Shown here piece by piece: positions 47,932 to 56,536 of a stretch of DNA of 64,000 nucleotides (the stretch's first letter is position 1; every line of letters begins with the position of its first letter). Source of the DNA: Pseudomonas sp. WJP1. GTDB taxonomy: Bacteria > Pseudomonadota > Gammaproteobacteria > Pseudomonadales > Pseudomonadaceae. The notes below the pieces were generated by a model, which was not told the DNA's origin, made no database searches, and saw only the letters and a list, made by a program, of their open reading frames with translations. Made by a program: the position numbers and the translations under genes. The stretch covers positions 5,134,501 through 5,198,500 of the forward strand of contig NZ_CP110128.1 in the NCBI RefSeq assembly GCF_028471945.1, given 5' to 3'.

Positions 47932-49104
47932 TCATTTCAGGTGGCGATAGCTTTGGATCGCGGAACCGAGGACGACCGCCCCCGCCGCAATCGCCAGCCA
48001 AAACCCGCTGCGCGCCCCGAACGCATCCACCATCCACCCCGACCCCGCTGCACCGATCGCCACCCCGATGCTCAACCCAGTCACCAGCCAGGTCAGGCCT
48101 TCCGTGAGTTTGGCCGGTGGCACGATTTGCTCCACCAGGGCCATGGCGACAATCAGGGTCGGCGCAAAAAACAGCCCGGCGACGAACACCGCCAGGGACA
48201 ACCCGAGAATGTTCGCCGCCAGCAGCAACGGCAAGGTCGTCACCGCCGTCGCGACCCCGCCGTAAAGAAACAGGCGCGGCAACGGCACTTTCGAACGCAA
48301 CGCACCGAACGCCAATCCGGCCAGGCACGACCCGATCGCATACACCGACAACACGATACTCGCCGCGGCCGGTTGGCCCTGGTGCTGGGCAAAGGCCACG
48401 CTGACCACATCCACCACCCCGACGATGGTGCCCATGGCGACCATCAGCAGCATCAGCCACTGAATCTCGCGGGAACGGATGATCGAGCCTTGATGGTGTT
48501 CCTCATGGGCATGCACCGGCGGCTCGGTGCTGCGTTGCAACACGAAAGCCGTGACCCCGATCGCCAGCATCAGCAACGCCGCCAACGGCCCGGCTTCGGG
48601 GAACGCCACCACGCATAAACCCACCGACAGCGGTGGCCCGACGATGAAGCAGACTTCGTCGAGCACCGATTCCAGGGCATAGGCGGTTTGCAGTTGCGGC
48701 TGGCCGCGATACAACTCGGTCCAGCGCGCCCGGACCATCGCCGACATGCTCGGCATGCAACCGGCGATCGCGGCGAACACAAACAACGTCCAGTTCGGCG
48801 CCTGCAACCGGGTGCAGAGCAACACCAGCAACAATGCCCCGCCCCCGATCAGCGCCGACACCGGCAGGATCCGGCGCTGGCCAAACCGGTCCACCAGCCG
48901 CGACACCTGCGGCGCACAAAATGCCGTGGCCAGGGCAAAGGTCGCCGCCACCGCCCCGGCCAGGCCGTAGCCGCCCTGCAATTGCGACAGCATGGTGATC
49001 AGGCCGATGCCAGTCATGGAAATCGGCATGCGCGCGATCATCCCGGCCAGCACGAAAGCTCTGCTGCCTGGGGCATTGAACAGCTCGCGGTAAGGATTTG
49101 CCAT
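47932..49104 (-). CDS. Major facilitator superfamily transporter
   Basis: A 390-residue inner-membrane protein with about 12 hydrophobic segments and an MFS-type loop (VSRLVDRFGQRRILP between segments 2 and 3, where Asp-Arg-x-Gly-Arg-Arg is expected). It resembles sugar or drug exporters of the SetA/YbjJ type. The start is the ATG at 49102-49104 (MANPYREL) with a GAGG site; longer in-frame starts add a hydrophilic stretch without support. It is divergent from the GH15 gene and downstream of nothing pyoverdine-specific. The substrate is unknown. Confidence 0.85.
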   Translation of the reverse strand: MANPYRELFNAPGSRAFVLAGMIARMPISMTGIGLITMLSQLQGGYGLAGAVAATFALATAFCAPQVSRLVDRFGQRRILPVSALIGGGALLLVLLCTRLQAPNWTLFVFAAIAGCMPSMSAMVRARWTELYRGQPQLQTAYALESVLDEVCFIVGPPLSVGLCVVAFPEAGPLAALLMLAIGVTAFVLQRSTEPPVHAHEEHHQGSIIRSREIQWLMLLMVAMGTIVGVVDVVSVAFAQHQGQPAAASIVLSVYAIGSCLAGLAFGALRSKVPLPRLFLYGGVATAVTTLPLLLAANILGLSLAVFVAGLFFAPTLIVAMALVEQIVPPAKLTEGLTWLVTGLSIGVAIGAAGSGWMVDAFGARSGFWLAIAAGAVVLGSAIQSYRHLK

Positions 49105-49190
49105 GGGGTCCGGCCTCGATAAGGGCCTGCAAGTTGCCATAACGACAGATCGAGGGGGAAGCAGCAAATTGTTGGGTGAATGTGAAGGCC

Positions 49191-49217
49191 CCCTGTAGGA
49201 GCCAGGCTTGCCGGCGA
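49191..49217. repeat. Solitary REP arm upstream of the GH15 gene
   Basis: CCTGTAGGAGCCAGGCTTGC followed by CGGCGA, without a matching partner arm nearby. Confidence 0.6.
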
Positions 49218-49351
49218 ACCAGACGCCGCAGTGTACCTGCTACACGTGAAGGGGCCAGCAAAGCCACCACCCAATCCCAGATTAATGAACTCTCAACCGC
49301 TCAAACCAGTCAGCTATTAAGGTCCTCGATGTAACCCGGAGCCCCGCGCCA

Positions 49352-51178
49352 ATGCCCGACCATCACCCGGAACGCCAAAGCCCCATCGACGCCCACGGCA
49401 TCATCGGCGACATGCGCAGCGCCGCGCTGGTCAATGACAAGGGCAGCGTGGATTTTTTCTGCTGGCCGGAGTTCGACAGCCCGTCGATTTTTTGTTCGCT
49501 GCTGGACACCCCCGAGGCCGGTATTTTCCAGCTGTCCCCGGACTTGCCGGACGCTCGCCGCGAGCAAATCTACCTGCCCGACACCAACGTGCTGCAAACC
49601 CGCTGGCTCAGTGACCGTGCCGTGGTGGAGATCACCGACCTGCTGCCCATCGGCGACACCGAAGACAACCTGCCGGTGCTGATGCGTCGGGTCCGGGTAG
49701 TCAGCGGCCAAGCGACGTTTCAAATGCGCTGCGCCGTGCGTCACGACTACGCGCGGGTCCGCACCCTCGCCCGCCTGGATGAACAGGACGTGATCTTCGA
49801 GGCCGCGGATCAGCCGTCCCTGCGCCTGGCGGCGGACCAGCCGTTGCGCGTTGACGGGCAGGCAGCCGTCGCCGAATTCACCCTGGAGCAGGACCAGACC
49901 GCCGAGTTCCTGCTGGGCGCTATCGACGATCCACGCTTCAAGGAAAAAGGCGCCACGCTATGCCTGGAACGCACGCTGAAGTTCTGGCGCGACTGGATCG
50001 GCCTGTCCAACTACCGGGGACGCTGGCGGGAAATGGTCAACCGCTCGGCCCTGGCCATGAAGCTTTTGACTTCGCGCAAACATGGCGCAATCCTCGCCGC
50101 GGCGACCTTTGGCCTGCCCGAGACCCTCGGCGGCGAACGCAACTGGGATTACCGCTACACCTGGATCCGCGACGCGTCCTTCACCGTCTATGCCTTCATG
50201 CGCCTGGGTTTCACCGAAGAGGCCAACGCCTACATGCGCTGGTTGCGCGGACGCGTCAGCGACTGTCGTGGCCAACCAATGAAACTCAATATCCTGTATG
50301 GCATCGACGGTCGCCAGGAACTACCGGAGATCGAGCTCTCGCACCTGTCCGGCCACGGCGGCGCCACGCCGGTGCGCATCGGCAACCTGGCGTATGCGCA
50401 GGTCCAGCTGGATATCTTCGGCGAACTGCTGGACGCGGTGTACCTGGTCAACAAATACGGCGAAGCGATTTCCCACGAAGGCTGGAAGCACACCGTGGAA
50501 GTGGTCGATCAGGTGTGCGAAACCTGGCAGCAGGAGGACGTCGGCATCTGGGAAATGCGCGGCGAACAGCACCACTTCCTGCACTCGCGATTGATGTGCT
50601 GGGTCGCCCTGGACCGGGCGATCCGTCTCGCCTCGAAACGCTCGCTCCCCGCGCCGTTCGCCCGCTGGGACCAGACACGCCAGGAGATCTACACCGACAT
50701 CTGGGAAAACTTCTGGAACGACGAACGCGGGCACTTCGTGCAGCACATCGGCGGCACCGGCCTCGACGGTTCGATGCTGCTGATGCCGCTGGTGCGTTTC
50801 GTCAGCGCCAGGGACCCGCGCTGGCTCGCGACCCTCAACGCCATCGAGAAAAACCTGGTGCGCGACGGCATGGTCTACCGCTACCACAACGACGATCAAC
50901 ACATCGACGGCCTGCCCGGCACCGAAGGCGCCTTTGCCGCCTGCTCATTCTGGTACGTCGAATGCCTGGCCCGCGCCGGCCAGGTGGAAAAGGCCCATCT
51001 GGAATTCGAGCAACTGTTGCGCTACGCCAACCCGCTGGGGCTGTACGCCGAAGAATTCGACAGCCGCGCGCGACACATGGGCAACACGCCACAGGCGCTG
51101 ACGCACCTGGCGTTAATCAGCGCGGCGTGTTTTCTGGATCGCAAATTGAGTGGGGAGAAGAGTAACTGGCAGCCGTAG
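49352..51178 (+). CDS. Glycoside hydrolase family 15 protein (glucoamylase/trehalase-like)
   Basis: A 608-residue cytoplasmic protein. The N-terminal beta-sandwich domain (IIGDMRSAALVNDKGSVDFF) leads into an alpha/alpha toroid with the family motifs ERNWDYRYTWIRDASF, WEMRGEQHHFLHS and, near the end, GLYAEEFDSRARHMGNTPQA, in which catalytic glutamates are expected. No signal peptide is present. Family members cleave alpha-glucosides such as maltooligosaccharides, dextrans or trehalose; the substrate here is not determined. The ribosome binding site CGGAG lies before the ATG. It stands alone between the MFS gene and a small hypothetical gene. Confidence 0.9.
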   Translation: MPDHHPERQSPIDAHGIIGDMRSAALVNDKGSVDFFCWPEFDSPSIFCSLLDTPEAGIFQLSPDLPDARREQIYLPDTNVLQTRWLSDRAVVEITDLLPIGDTEDNLPVLMRRVRVVSGQATFQMRCAVRHDYARVRTLARLDEQDVIFEAADQPSLRLAADQPLRVDGQAAVAEFTLEQDQTAEFLLGAIDDPRFKEKGATLCLERTLKFWRDWIGLSNYRGRWREMVNRSALAMKLLTSRKHGAILAAATFGLPETLGGERNWDYRYTWIRDASFTVYAFMRLGFTEEANAYMRWLRGRVSDCRGQPMKLNILYGIDGRQELPEIELSHLSGHGGATPVRIGNLAYAQVQLDIFGELLDAVYLVNKYGEAISHEGWKHTVEVVDQVCETWQQEDVGIWEMRGEQHHFLHSRLMCWVALDRAIRLASKRSLPAPFARWDQTRQEIYTDIWENFWNDERGHFVQHIGGTGLDGSMLLMPLVRFVSARDPRWLATLNAIEKNLVRDGMVYRYHNDDQHIDGLPGTEGAFAACSFWYVECLARAGQVEKAHLEFEQLLRYANPLGLYAEEFDSRARHMGNTPQALTHLALISAACFLDRKLSGEKSNWQP

Positions 51179-51243
51179 GCGAAGGCGTCCTTGAAAGCGC
51201 TTTCGCCGGCAAGTCGGACCGCCGCACCGCTGGCTCCTACAAA
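51179..51243. repeat. Decayed REP element
   Basis: CGAAGGCGTCC and CGCTTTCGCCGGCAAG flank a centre, but the right arm is interrupted by about 14 bases before GCTGGCTCCTAC. Downstream of the GH15 gene. Confidence 0.5.
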
Positions 51244-51412
51244 TTCGGCGTCCGGCAACGGTTTTGTGTAAGCCAGCATCCTACATTTCATAAACAAAAT
51301 ATGAATCCAGCACCCGGAAATACCTTGTTGCCAGCTGTTGGATCCCCACCTAACATCGCGCTCAACGGGCACAGCGGAGCTGTCCAACACAACCCGAATT
51401 CAAGGAAAAAGA

Positions 51413-51802
51413 ATGACCCAGCGCATCCACCGCAGCATCGACCTCCCCCTTCGAACCGGCCTGAACCGCAACGAACTGTGGGACGCCCACGACAAGGGCC
51501 TGATCAAATGCTGGGAGGTCGGCCGCCAGCGCGCCGCCCGCTTCCCCGACCTCGCTTATCAATGCCTCTGCGGCGAACTGCCGGTGCTGGGCTGGAAAGG
51601 TGGCGTCAACCGCAGCCTGAAAAAACTCGAAAAATACGGCTCCCTCAAATACCTCGCCCAATGGCAGGGCTTGCGCGGGGAGGATCTGGATGTGGACTTG
51701 AAGGAAGAACGATCGCTGACCTGTTCACGGACCGGGATGGTGGTGACGTTTACACCGGATAGGGCGAAATACTTTAATCAGGTAACAGAAGTGGAAGTCT
51801 AA
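51413..51802 (+). CDS. Small hypothetical protein
   Basis: A 129-residue cytoplasmic protein beginning MTQRIHRSIDLPLRTGLNRN, with an AAGGA ribosome binding site. It is basic and contains no known motif that I recognise (CWEVGRQRAARFPDLAYQ, SLKKLEKYGSLKYLAQWQGL). It ends ten bases before the BRCT-domain gene, so they probably form one operon. Nothing more can be said about its role. Confidence 0.6.
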   Translation: MTQRIHRSIDLPLRTGLNRNELWDAHDKGLIKCWEVGRQRAARFPDLAYQCLCGELPVLGWKGGVNRSLKKLEKYGSLKYLAQWQGLRGEDLDVDLKEERSLTCSRTGMVVTFTPDRAKYFNQVTEVEV

Positions 51803-51812
51803 GGAGAGGACC

Positions 51813-52445
51813 ATGGTCGACTTACATCAGGAGTTTCAAAACAGCGGTTTTTTCCACGAAGCACGAATTGACAGGAGATCGGCTGATGCACTAGTTGGTA
51901 TCGCTGCAGGGCTCGCCGCTGACGGCAAAATCAACCTGCAAGAAGCCGAGTTTCTCAAGTCATGGATCGAAACTCATCTATGCCATCTCGGCGATCCCGT
52001 CGTGAACATTCTCTATAAACGCCTTGCAAGCATGCTGAGCGATGGTGTGTTGGACTCCGACGAGTCTGCCGAGCTACTGGATATGCTCCACCAGTTCGCA
52101 GGCCTGCCCGTGGGCTCGGAGCAAATCTGTACCACTCCTAATAGCCTTCCTCTCGATAATCCCGCCCCCGATCTGAGTTGGGCTGATCGTGTTTTCCTGT
52201 TCACCGGAGTGATGGCTTACGGCCCGCGCAAAGATTGTGAATCACTCATTGTTGAACGTGGGGGATTGATCGGTGGATCTGTCAGCAAGAAAGTCCATTA
52301 TCTTGTGGTTGGCAGTATCGGCAACGATCAGTGGTTACACAGCAGCTATGGAACAAAAATCAAAAAAGCCGTTGAACTGAGGGAAAGTGGCGTTCCCATT
52401 GCAATCATCAGTGAAGATCATTGGCAAAGGGTGCTTTTCGGATAA
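51813..52445 (+). CDS. BRCT-domain protein with TerB-like N-terminal region
   Basis: A 210-residue protein in two parts. Residues about 20-100 are helical and resemble the TerB-like fold (LAADGKINLQEAEFLKSWI and a second acidic helix pair, DGVLDSDESAELLDML). Residues about 122-205 are a BRCT domain of the bacterial DNA ligase type (FLFTGVMAYGPRKDCESLIVERGG, KKVHYLVVGS, GTKIKKAVEL, IISEDHW). BRCT domains bind DNA ends, ADP-ribose or phosphoproteins. The combination is known from uncharacterised bacterial proteins. It follows the 129-residue protein closely, and the DNA-repair or phage-response link is a guess. Confidence 0.75.
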   Translation: MVDLHQEFQNSGFFHEARIDRRSADALVGIAAGLAADGKINLQEAEFLKSWIETHLCHLGDPVVNILYKRLASMLSDGVLDSDESAELLDMLHQFAGLPVGSEQICTTPNSLPLDNPAPDLSWADRVFLFTGVMAYGPRKDCESLIVERGGLIGGSVSKKVHYLVVGSIGNDQWLHSSYGTKIKKAVELRESGVPIAIISEDHWQRVLFG

Positions 52446-52469
52446 CACCCACTCAGCCGGGAGTGTCGA

Positions 52470-53372
52470 ATGAACAATGATGTGCGGATACAACATGTCC
52501 TGACTCCTGGCCTGAACCTCGCCTATGAGGAGCACGGCCCCATCACCGGCGACCCAGTCATTTTGCTCCATGGCTTCCCCTATTCCCCGCGCGCTTACGA
52601 CGAAATCGCTCCACGGCTCGCTTCAAAGGGCTACCGCGTGATCGTCCCCTATCTGCGCGGCTACGGCCCGACCCGCTTCAACAACCCCGACACCCTGCGC
52701 TCCGGTCAGCAAGCCGCCCTGGCCCAGGATTTGCTCGATCTGATGGACGTCCTTGGCATCCCGCAAGCGGCCCTTTGCGGCTACGACTGGGGTGGTCGGG
52801 CGGCGTGCATCGTGGCGGCGCTGTGGCCGGAGCGGGTTCGTTGCCTGGTGACGGGGGATGGTTACAACCTGCAGGACATTCCCCATTCAAGCCGGCCACT
52901 GGACCCGGAAACCGAGCATCGCCTCTGGTACCAGTACTATTTCCACACTCCACGGGGCGTCGCCGGCCTGACGGAGAATCGCCGGGCCCTGTGTGAATTG
53001 CTCTGGAAATTGTGGTCGCCGACCTGGGCCAAGGGTCCTGAGCTGTACCCGCTGAGCGCGCCTGCCTTCGACAACCCGGATTTTGTCGAAGTGGTGATTC
53101 ACTCGTACCGGCACCGGTTCATGTATGCGTCCGGCGATCCGGCGCTGGAGTGGATGGAAGAAGCCCTGGCCCGACAGCCACTGATCAGCGTGCCGACGAT
53201 TTCCCTGTGTGGTGCCGACGATGGCGTGGGCCCGGCGCCCGAGATCGACGACGACATCGAGCACTTCACCGGGCATTACGAGCGCCGGGTGCTGGCCGGT
53301 GTAGGGCACAACATTCCCGAAGAAGCGCCCGAGGCCACGCTCAAGGCATTACTGGATCTGCTGCAGCACTGA
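52470..53372 (+). CDS. Epoxide hydrolase/dehalogenase-like alpha/beta hydrolase
   Basis: A 300-residue alpha/beta hydrolase. The motif ILLHGFPYSPRAYDEIAP gives the oxyanion region, and the nucleophile elbow is GYDWGG, in which the nucleophile is Asp as in epoxide hydrolases and haloalkane dehalogenases. Histidine in the closing GVGHNIPEEAPE completes the triad with an acid in CGADDGVG. The last 32 bases overlap the 3' end of the convergent regulator gene. No signal peptide is visible. The natural substrate is unknown. Confidence 0.85.
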   Translation: MNNDVRIQHVLTPGLNLAYEEHGPITGDPVILLHGFPYSPRAYDEIAPRLASKGYRVIVPYLRGYGPTRFNNPDTLRSGQQAALAQDLLDLMDVLGIPQAALCGYDWGGRAACIVAALWPERVRCLVTGDGYNLQDIPHSSRPLDPETEHRLWYQYYFHTPRGVAGLTENRRALCELLWKLWSPTWAKGPELYPLSAPAFDNPDFVEVVIHSYRHRFMYASGDPALEWMEEALARQPLISVPTISLCGADDGVGPAPEIDDDIEHFTGHYERRVLAGVGHNIPEEAPEATLKALLDLLQH

Positions 53373-54324
53373 CCGAAAACCGCTCGCGATAAGCCTGCGG
53401 CGTTACCCCCATGGCTCGCAGAAAACTGCGGCGCAGGGTTTCTTCGCTGCCGAATCCGCATTGCACGGCCACCCGTTTGATGGGTAAGCCGGTATCGCTG
53501 AGCAGGCGTCGTGCGGTTTCGACCCGGATCAGTTCGATGGCCCGGGCCGGGGTTTGGCCGGTGTCGGCGCGGTAGTGGCGCACGAAGCTGCGTTCGCTCA
53601 TGCCGGCCTGGTTGGCCAGGGCTGGAATGCCCAGGTCCTTGTTGAGGTTTTCGCTGATCCAGGCGTGAAGTTCGTCAAAGCGGTTGCCTTCTTTCTGCAA
53701 AGACAGGGTCACGCTGAATTGCGACTGGCCGCCAGGGCGTTTCAGGAACACCACCAGTTGCCGGGCCACTTCCAGGGCCATGGTCCGACCGAGGTCGGCT
53801 TCGACCATCGCCAACGCCAGGTCGATACCGGCGGTGACGCCGGCCGAGGTCCAGACCGGACCATCATTGATGAAGATCGGATTGGGCTCGACCTGCAGCC
53901 GCGGGTGTTGCTGAGCCAGCTGTTCGCAGCGGGTCCAGTGGGTGACCACGCGCCGGCCATCGAGCCAGCCGCTGGCCGCCAGCAAAAACGCCCCGGTGCA
54001 CACCGATGCCACCCGCCGGCACGTTGCCGCGTGCTCACGTACCCAACTGACCAGTGACGGGTCCTGCGCCGCCGCATAGACGCCCCAACCGCCGGCGATG
54101 ATCAAGGTGTCGCTGCCCTGTTCGGGCAAGGGTTCGGCCAGCAACGCCAGGCCCGCCGACGACATCACCGCCCCGCCGCTGCTGGTTATCACCGACGGCG
54201 CATACGGTGGCGGCGAACCTTGCTGGCGGGCGATGTCATTGGCCGATGCAAACACCTGCAACGGCCCGGTGACATCGAGCACTTGCACATTGGCGAAGGC
54301 AAGCACGTGAATGGTTTTCGACAT
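53341..54324 (-). CDS. GlxA-family AraC-type transcriptional regulator
   Basis: A 327-residue regulator with an N-terminal DJ-1/PfpI-like sensor domain (IHVLAFANVQVLDVTGPLQVF, VASVCTGAFLLAASGWLDGR, in which the Cys of class I amidotransferase-like folds is kept) and a C-terminal AraC DNA-binding domain with two helix-turn-helix motifs (MSERSFVRHYRADTGQTPA, IKRVAVQCGFGSEETLRRSF). The start at 54322-54324 (MSKTIHV) is preferred over a longer frame that adds a low-complexity extension. It is divergent from the isonitrile hydratase-like gene, 89 bp away, and probably controls it. Confidence 0.9.
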   Translation of the reverse strand: MSKTIHVLAFANVQVLDVTGPLQVFASANDIARQQGSPPPYAPSVITSSGGAVMSSAGLALLAEPLPEQGSDTLIIAGGWGVYAAAQDPSLVSWVREHAATCRRVASVCTGAFLLAASGWLDGRRVVTHWTRCEQLAQQHPRLQVEPNPIFINDGPVWTSAGVTAGIDLALAMVEADLGRTMALEVARQLVVFLKRPGGQSQFSVTLSLQKEGNRFDELHAWISENLNKDLGIPALANQAGMSERSFVRHYRADTGQTPARAIELIRVETARRLLSDTGLPIKRVAVQCGFGSEETLRRSFLRAMGVTPQAYRERFSVSAAADPVMP

Positions 54325-54413
54325 GTTGGCGTAATTCGTGGGGTGATTGGCGCATACGCCAAATCCTAGGCGCCTACAGTCAAGGCGTCCACCCACTTCA
54401 GGAGAAAAACACC

Positions 54414-55094
54414 ATGACCTTGCAGATCGGTTTTCTGTTGTTTCCACAGGTGCAGCAACTCGACCTTACCGGCCCTTACGACGTTCTGGCGTCGCTGCCG
54501 GATGTGAAGGTGCATCTGATCTGGAAGGACCTGATGCCCATCACCGCCAGCACCGGGCTGGTGCTCAAGCCGACCGTGACTTTCGACGACTGCCCGGCGC
54601 TGGATGTGATTTGCGTACCCGGTGGCAGCGGGGTCGGGCCGTTGATGGAGGATGAGTCAACGCTGGCGTTCATCAAGGCCCAGGCCGCCAATGCGCGCTA
54701 TGTGACGTCGGTGTGCACCGGTGCGCTGGTGCTCGGTGCGGCGGGCCTGCTCAAGGGTAAACGCGCCACCACTCACTGGGCATATCACGAATTGCTGGCG
54801 CCGCTGGGGGCGATTGCGGTGGCGGATCGGGTGGTGCGCGACGGCAATCTGCTGACCGGTGGCGGGATTACTGCAGGCATTGATTTTGCCCTGACCCTGG
54901 CCGCTGAGCTGTTCGATCAGGACACTGCTGAGTTGGTGCAACTGCAACTGGAATACGCGCCTGCGCCGCCATTCCAGGCCGGTAGCCCGAAAACGGCGCC
55001 CGCCCGCGTGCTGGAGGAAGCTCGCCAACGTGCCGCCAGTTCATTGAAACTGCGCGCGCAAATCACCGAGCGGGCGGCGACGAAACTCGGCTGA
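54414..55094 (+). CDS. inhA: Isonitrile hydratase-like DJ-1/PfpI protein
   Basis: A 226-residue cytoplasmic protein matching Pseudomonas isonitrile hydratase (228 residues), which hydrates isonitriles to N-formamides. The catalytic Cys101 and Thr102 are in SVCTGALVLGAAG, and the conserved Asp17 in LDLTGP is present. An AGGAGAAA ribosome binding site precedes the ATG. It shares the PfpI fold with the neighbouring regulator, which is a common gene pair. The natural isonitrile source in this organism is unknown. A terminator-like hairpin that also ends the rsmX-like RNA follows about 60 bp downstream. Confidence 0.85.
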   Translation: MTLQIGFLLFPQVQQLDLTGPYDVLASLPDVKVHLIWKDLMPITASTGLVLKPTVTFDDCPALDVICVPGGSGVGPLMEDESTLAFIKAQAANARYVTSVCTGALVLGAAGLLKGKRATTHWAYHELLAPLGAIAVADRVVRDGNLLTGGGITAGIDFALTLAAELFDQDTAELVQLQLEYAPAPPFQAGSPKTAPARVLEEARQRAASSLKLRAQITERAATKLG

Positions 55095-55155
55095 CAAATG
55101 AATGACTGGCTGCGCGAACCCGTGTTCAAGCAGCCAGGTGTTTTCTGACGCCCAC

Positions 55156-55272
55156 AAAAAAACCCGCCGAAGCGGGTTCTTCCAAGACCATTACAACTCC
55201 CTGTCGTCAGCATTCCATGCAAATGGTCGATCATCCATGATCCTGAGAGCACTCCCTGTGTCTCAGTGGATG
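55156..55272 (-). ncRNA. rsmX: RsmX/RsmY-type regulatory RNA with repeated GGA hairpins
   Basis: On the minus strand about 117 bases contain six GGA motifs, several in hairpin loops: CTGAG...CAC-AGGGA-GTG...CTCAG, GATCA-TGGA-TGATC and GCAT-GGA-ATGC, then ACAGGGAG and TTGGAAG. It ends in an intrinsic terminator, AACCCGC-TTCG-GCGGGTT followed by seven T in all. A TATTCT -10-like box lies just upstream. These are the hallmarks of Gac-controlled RNAs that sequester RsmA/RsmE. The length fits RsmX of P. fluorescens. The 5' end is estimated. Confidence 0.75.
55157..55180 (-). terminator. Intrinsic terminator of the rsmX-like RNA
   Basis: Stem AACCCGC with complement GCGGGTT and a T-rich tail on the minus strand; on the plus strand it may also end the inhA transcript. 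Confidence 0.85.
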
Positions 55273-55326
55273 GGGCCAGAATACGCATCGGATCCAATAT
55301 GTAACAGAGGACATAGTTGTAACCGC

Positions 55327-55344
55327 GTGTAAGATATTCGCTAT
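55327..55344 (-). promoter_or_regulatory. GacA-type upstream activating half-palindrome
   Basis: TATAGCGAATATCTTACA on the minus strand keeps the right half CTTACA of the known TGTAAG-N6-CTTACA element exactly; the left half is poor (TATAGC). It is about 65 bp upstream of the estimated RNA start, the usual place. Confidence 0.55.
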
Positions 55345-55393
55345 AGCTGCCCTTCGCAAACGCTCTGGGATGCGTTTAAGCAGGGATCTGCCT

Positions 55394-55882
55394 TCACTCA
55401 TTCCCCCGCTCGCGGGCCTTGGCGTTTTCGACGAGAAATTGTTCCAGTCGGCTCAATTGCTCTTCCCAGCCACGGCTGTCCATGTAATACGCTTCCTTCT
55501 GGCGTATGTCGGGAATGTGAGCGAAGCCTGACTCGGAAACCTTGAGCAACGTGCCGTTTTCGTAATCCTGCAGTTCGAACTTGACCAGCGTGGTGGGCTC
55601 CTGGGAGTAGTCGATTTTGGGGTTCACCGCGTAGGGGTGCCAGCGAAAGGAAAACAGCTGTTGCGGCTCGACCCGCTCGACCAGCACATTCCACAACACA
55701 TGTTCATAACCGGGATACGTAACCTGCCCCTGCGTCCACTCGCCGGCGATGAACCGCCGGCCTTCAAGCGCAACGCCGAACCACTGACCGAACGCCTCGG
55801 CATCCACCAAAGCGCGCCACACATGGGCGCGGGGCGACTTGAGCATGATTTTGCGTTCAAAACTGTTGGGTACTGGTTTCAT
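55394..55882 (-). CDS. SRPBCC (AHSA1-like) domain protein
   Basis: A 162-residue protein of the START-like/AHSA1 fold. The opening ERKIMLKSPRAHVWRALVDAEAFGQWFG and the later pattern VNPKIDYSQEPTTLVKFELQDYENGTLLKVSESGF are typical of this group, ending in RGWEEQLSRLEQFL. Such proteins bind lipids or stabilise other proteins, and they often sit next to an ArsR-type regulator; none is found here. The ribosome binding site is AGGAGGTG. Function unknown. It is divergent from the LprI-domain gene. Confidence 0.85.
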   Translation of the reverse strand: MKPVPNSFERKIMLKSPRAHVWRALVDAEAFGQWFGVALEGRRFIAGEWTQGQVTYPGYEHVLWNVLVERVEPQQLFSFRWHPYAVNPKIDYSQEPTTLVKFELQDYENGTLLKVSESGFAHIPDIRQKEAYYMDSRGWEEQLSRLEQFLVENAKARERGNE

Positions 55883-56028
55883 ACGTCACCTCCTGTAATG
55901 AACAACAGTAGGCCTCTAAGACAACATGTCCAGCCCGAAAGTTGTATCAAGCCGCTGTCCGTTGTCGAAATCGCAGCATTTGGATCGCTACACTGCCCCC
56001 AATTCCCCTGTCACAGCGAGTCTTCCCC

Positions 56029-56430
56029 ATGTACTCACGCTTCCTTCTGGTACTGACACCTTTGCTGTTCACTCCCCTGGCCCAGGCCGCCGACTGCGAC
56101 AACGCCAGCGACCAGGTCACGATGAACCAGTGCGCCGCGCAGCAGCATGCGGCGGCGGACAAGGAGTTGAATGCGCTTTACCAGCAGATCACTACACGTT
56201 TGAAGGGCAATCCCGACAGCAAGAAACTGCTGGTGGGTGCGCAGCGTTCGTGGATTGCGTTTCGCGATGCCGAGTGCAAGTTTTCAGCGTCGGGGGTAGA
56301 GGGTGGGAGTGTTTATCCGCTGATCTACGGCAATTGCGTGACCGAATTGACCAAGGCGCGGGTGGAGACGTTCAAGACTTACCTGAAGTGCCAGGAGGGG
56401 GATTTGGGGTGTCCGGTGCCGGGGGTTTGA
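56029..56430 (+). CDS. Secreted LprI-type (DUF1311) protein
   Basis: A 133-residue protein with a signal peptide (MYSRFLLVLTPLLFTPLAQA, cleaved before ADCD) and the LprI N-terminal domain: the pattern DCDNASDQVTMNQCAAQQHAAADKELNALYQQI is typical, with paired cysteines expected to form disulfides. It belongs to the lysozyme-inhibitor LprI family, which act in the periplasm. The upstream ATG frames are not credible because the signal peptide begins at 56029. Whether it inhibits lysozyme is not known. Confidence 0.8.
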   Translation: MYSRFLLVLTPLLFTPLAQAADCDNASDQVTMNQCAAQQHAAADKELNALYQQITTRLKGNPDSKKLLVGAQRSWIAFRDAECKFSASGVEGGSVYPLIYGNCVTELTKARVETFKTYLKCQEGDLGCPVPGV

Positions 56431-56454
56431 TTTTATAGTGTTCTGGCGGGCCTC

Positions 56455-56525
56455 ATCGCTGGCAAGCCAGCTCCCACAAGATTCGTGTCGTACACAATAC
56501 CTGTGGGAGCTGGCTTGCCAGCGAT
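56455..56525. repeat. REP inverted pair between the LprI and qhpB genes
   Basis: ATCGCTGGCAAGCCAGCTCC and its complement, same subtype as at 8919; it can terminate both converging genes. Confidence 0.85.
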
Positions 56526-56536
56526 GGCGTCAGCAA

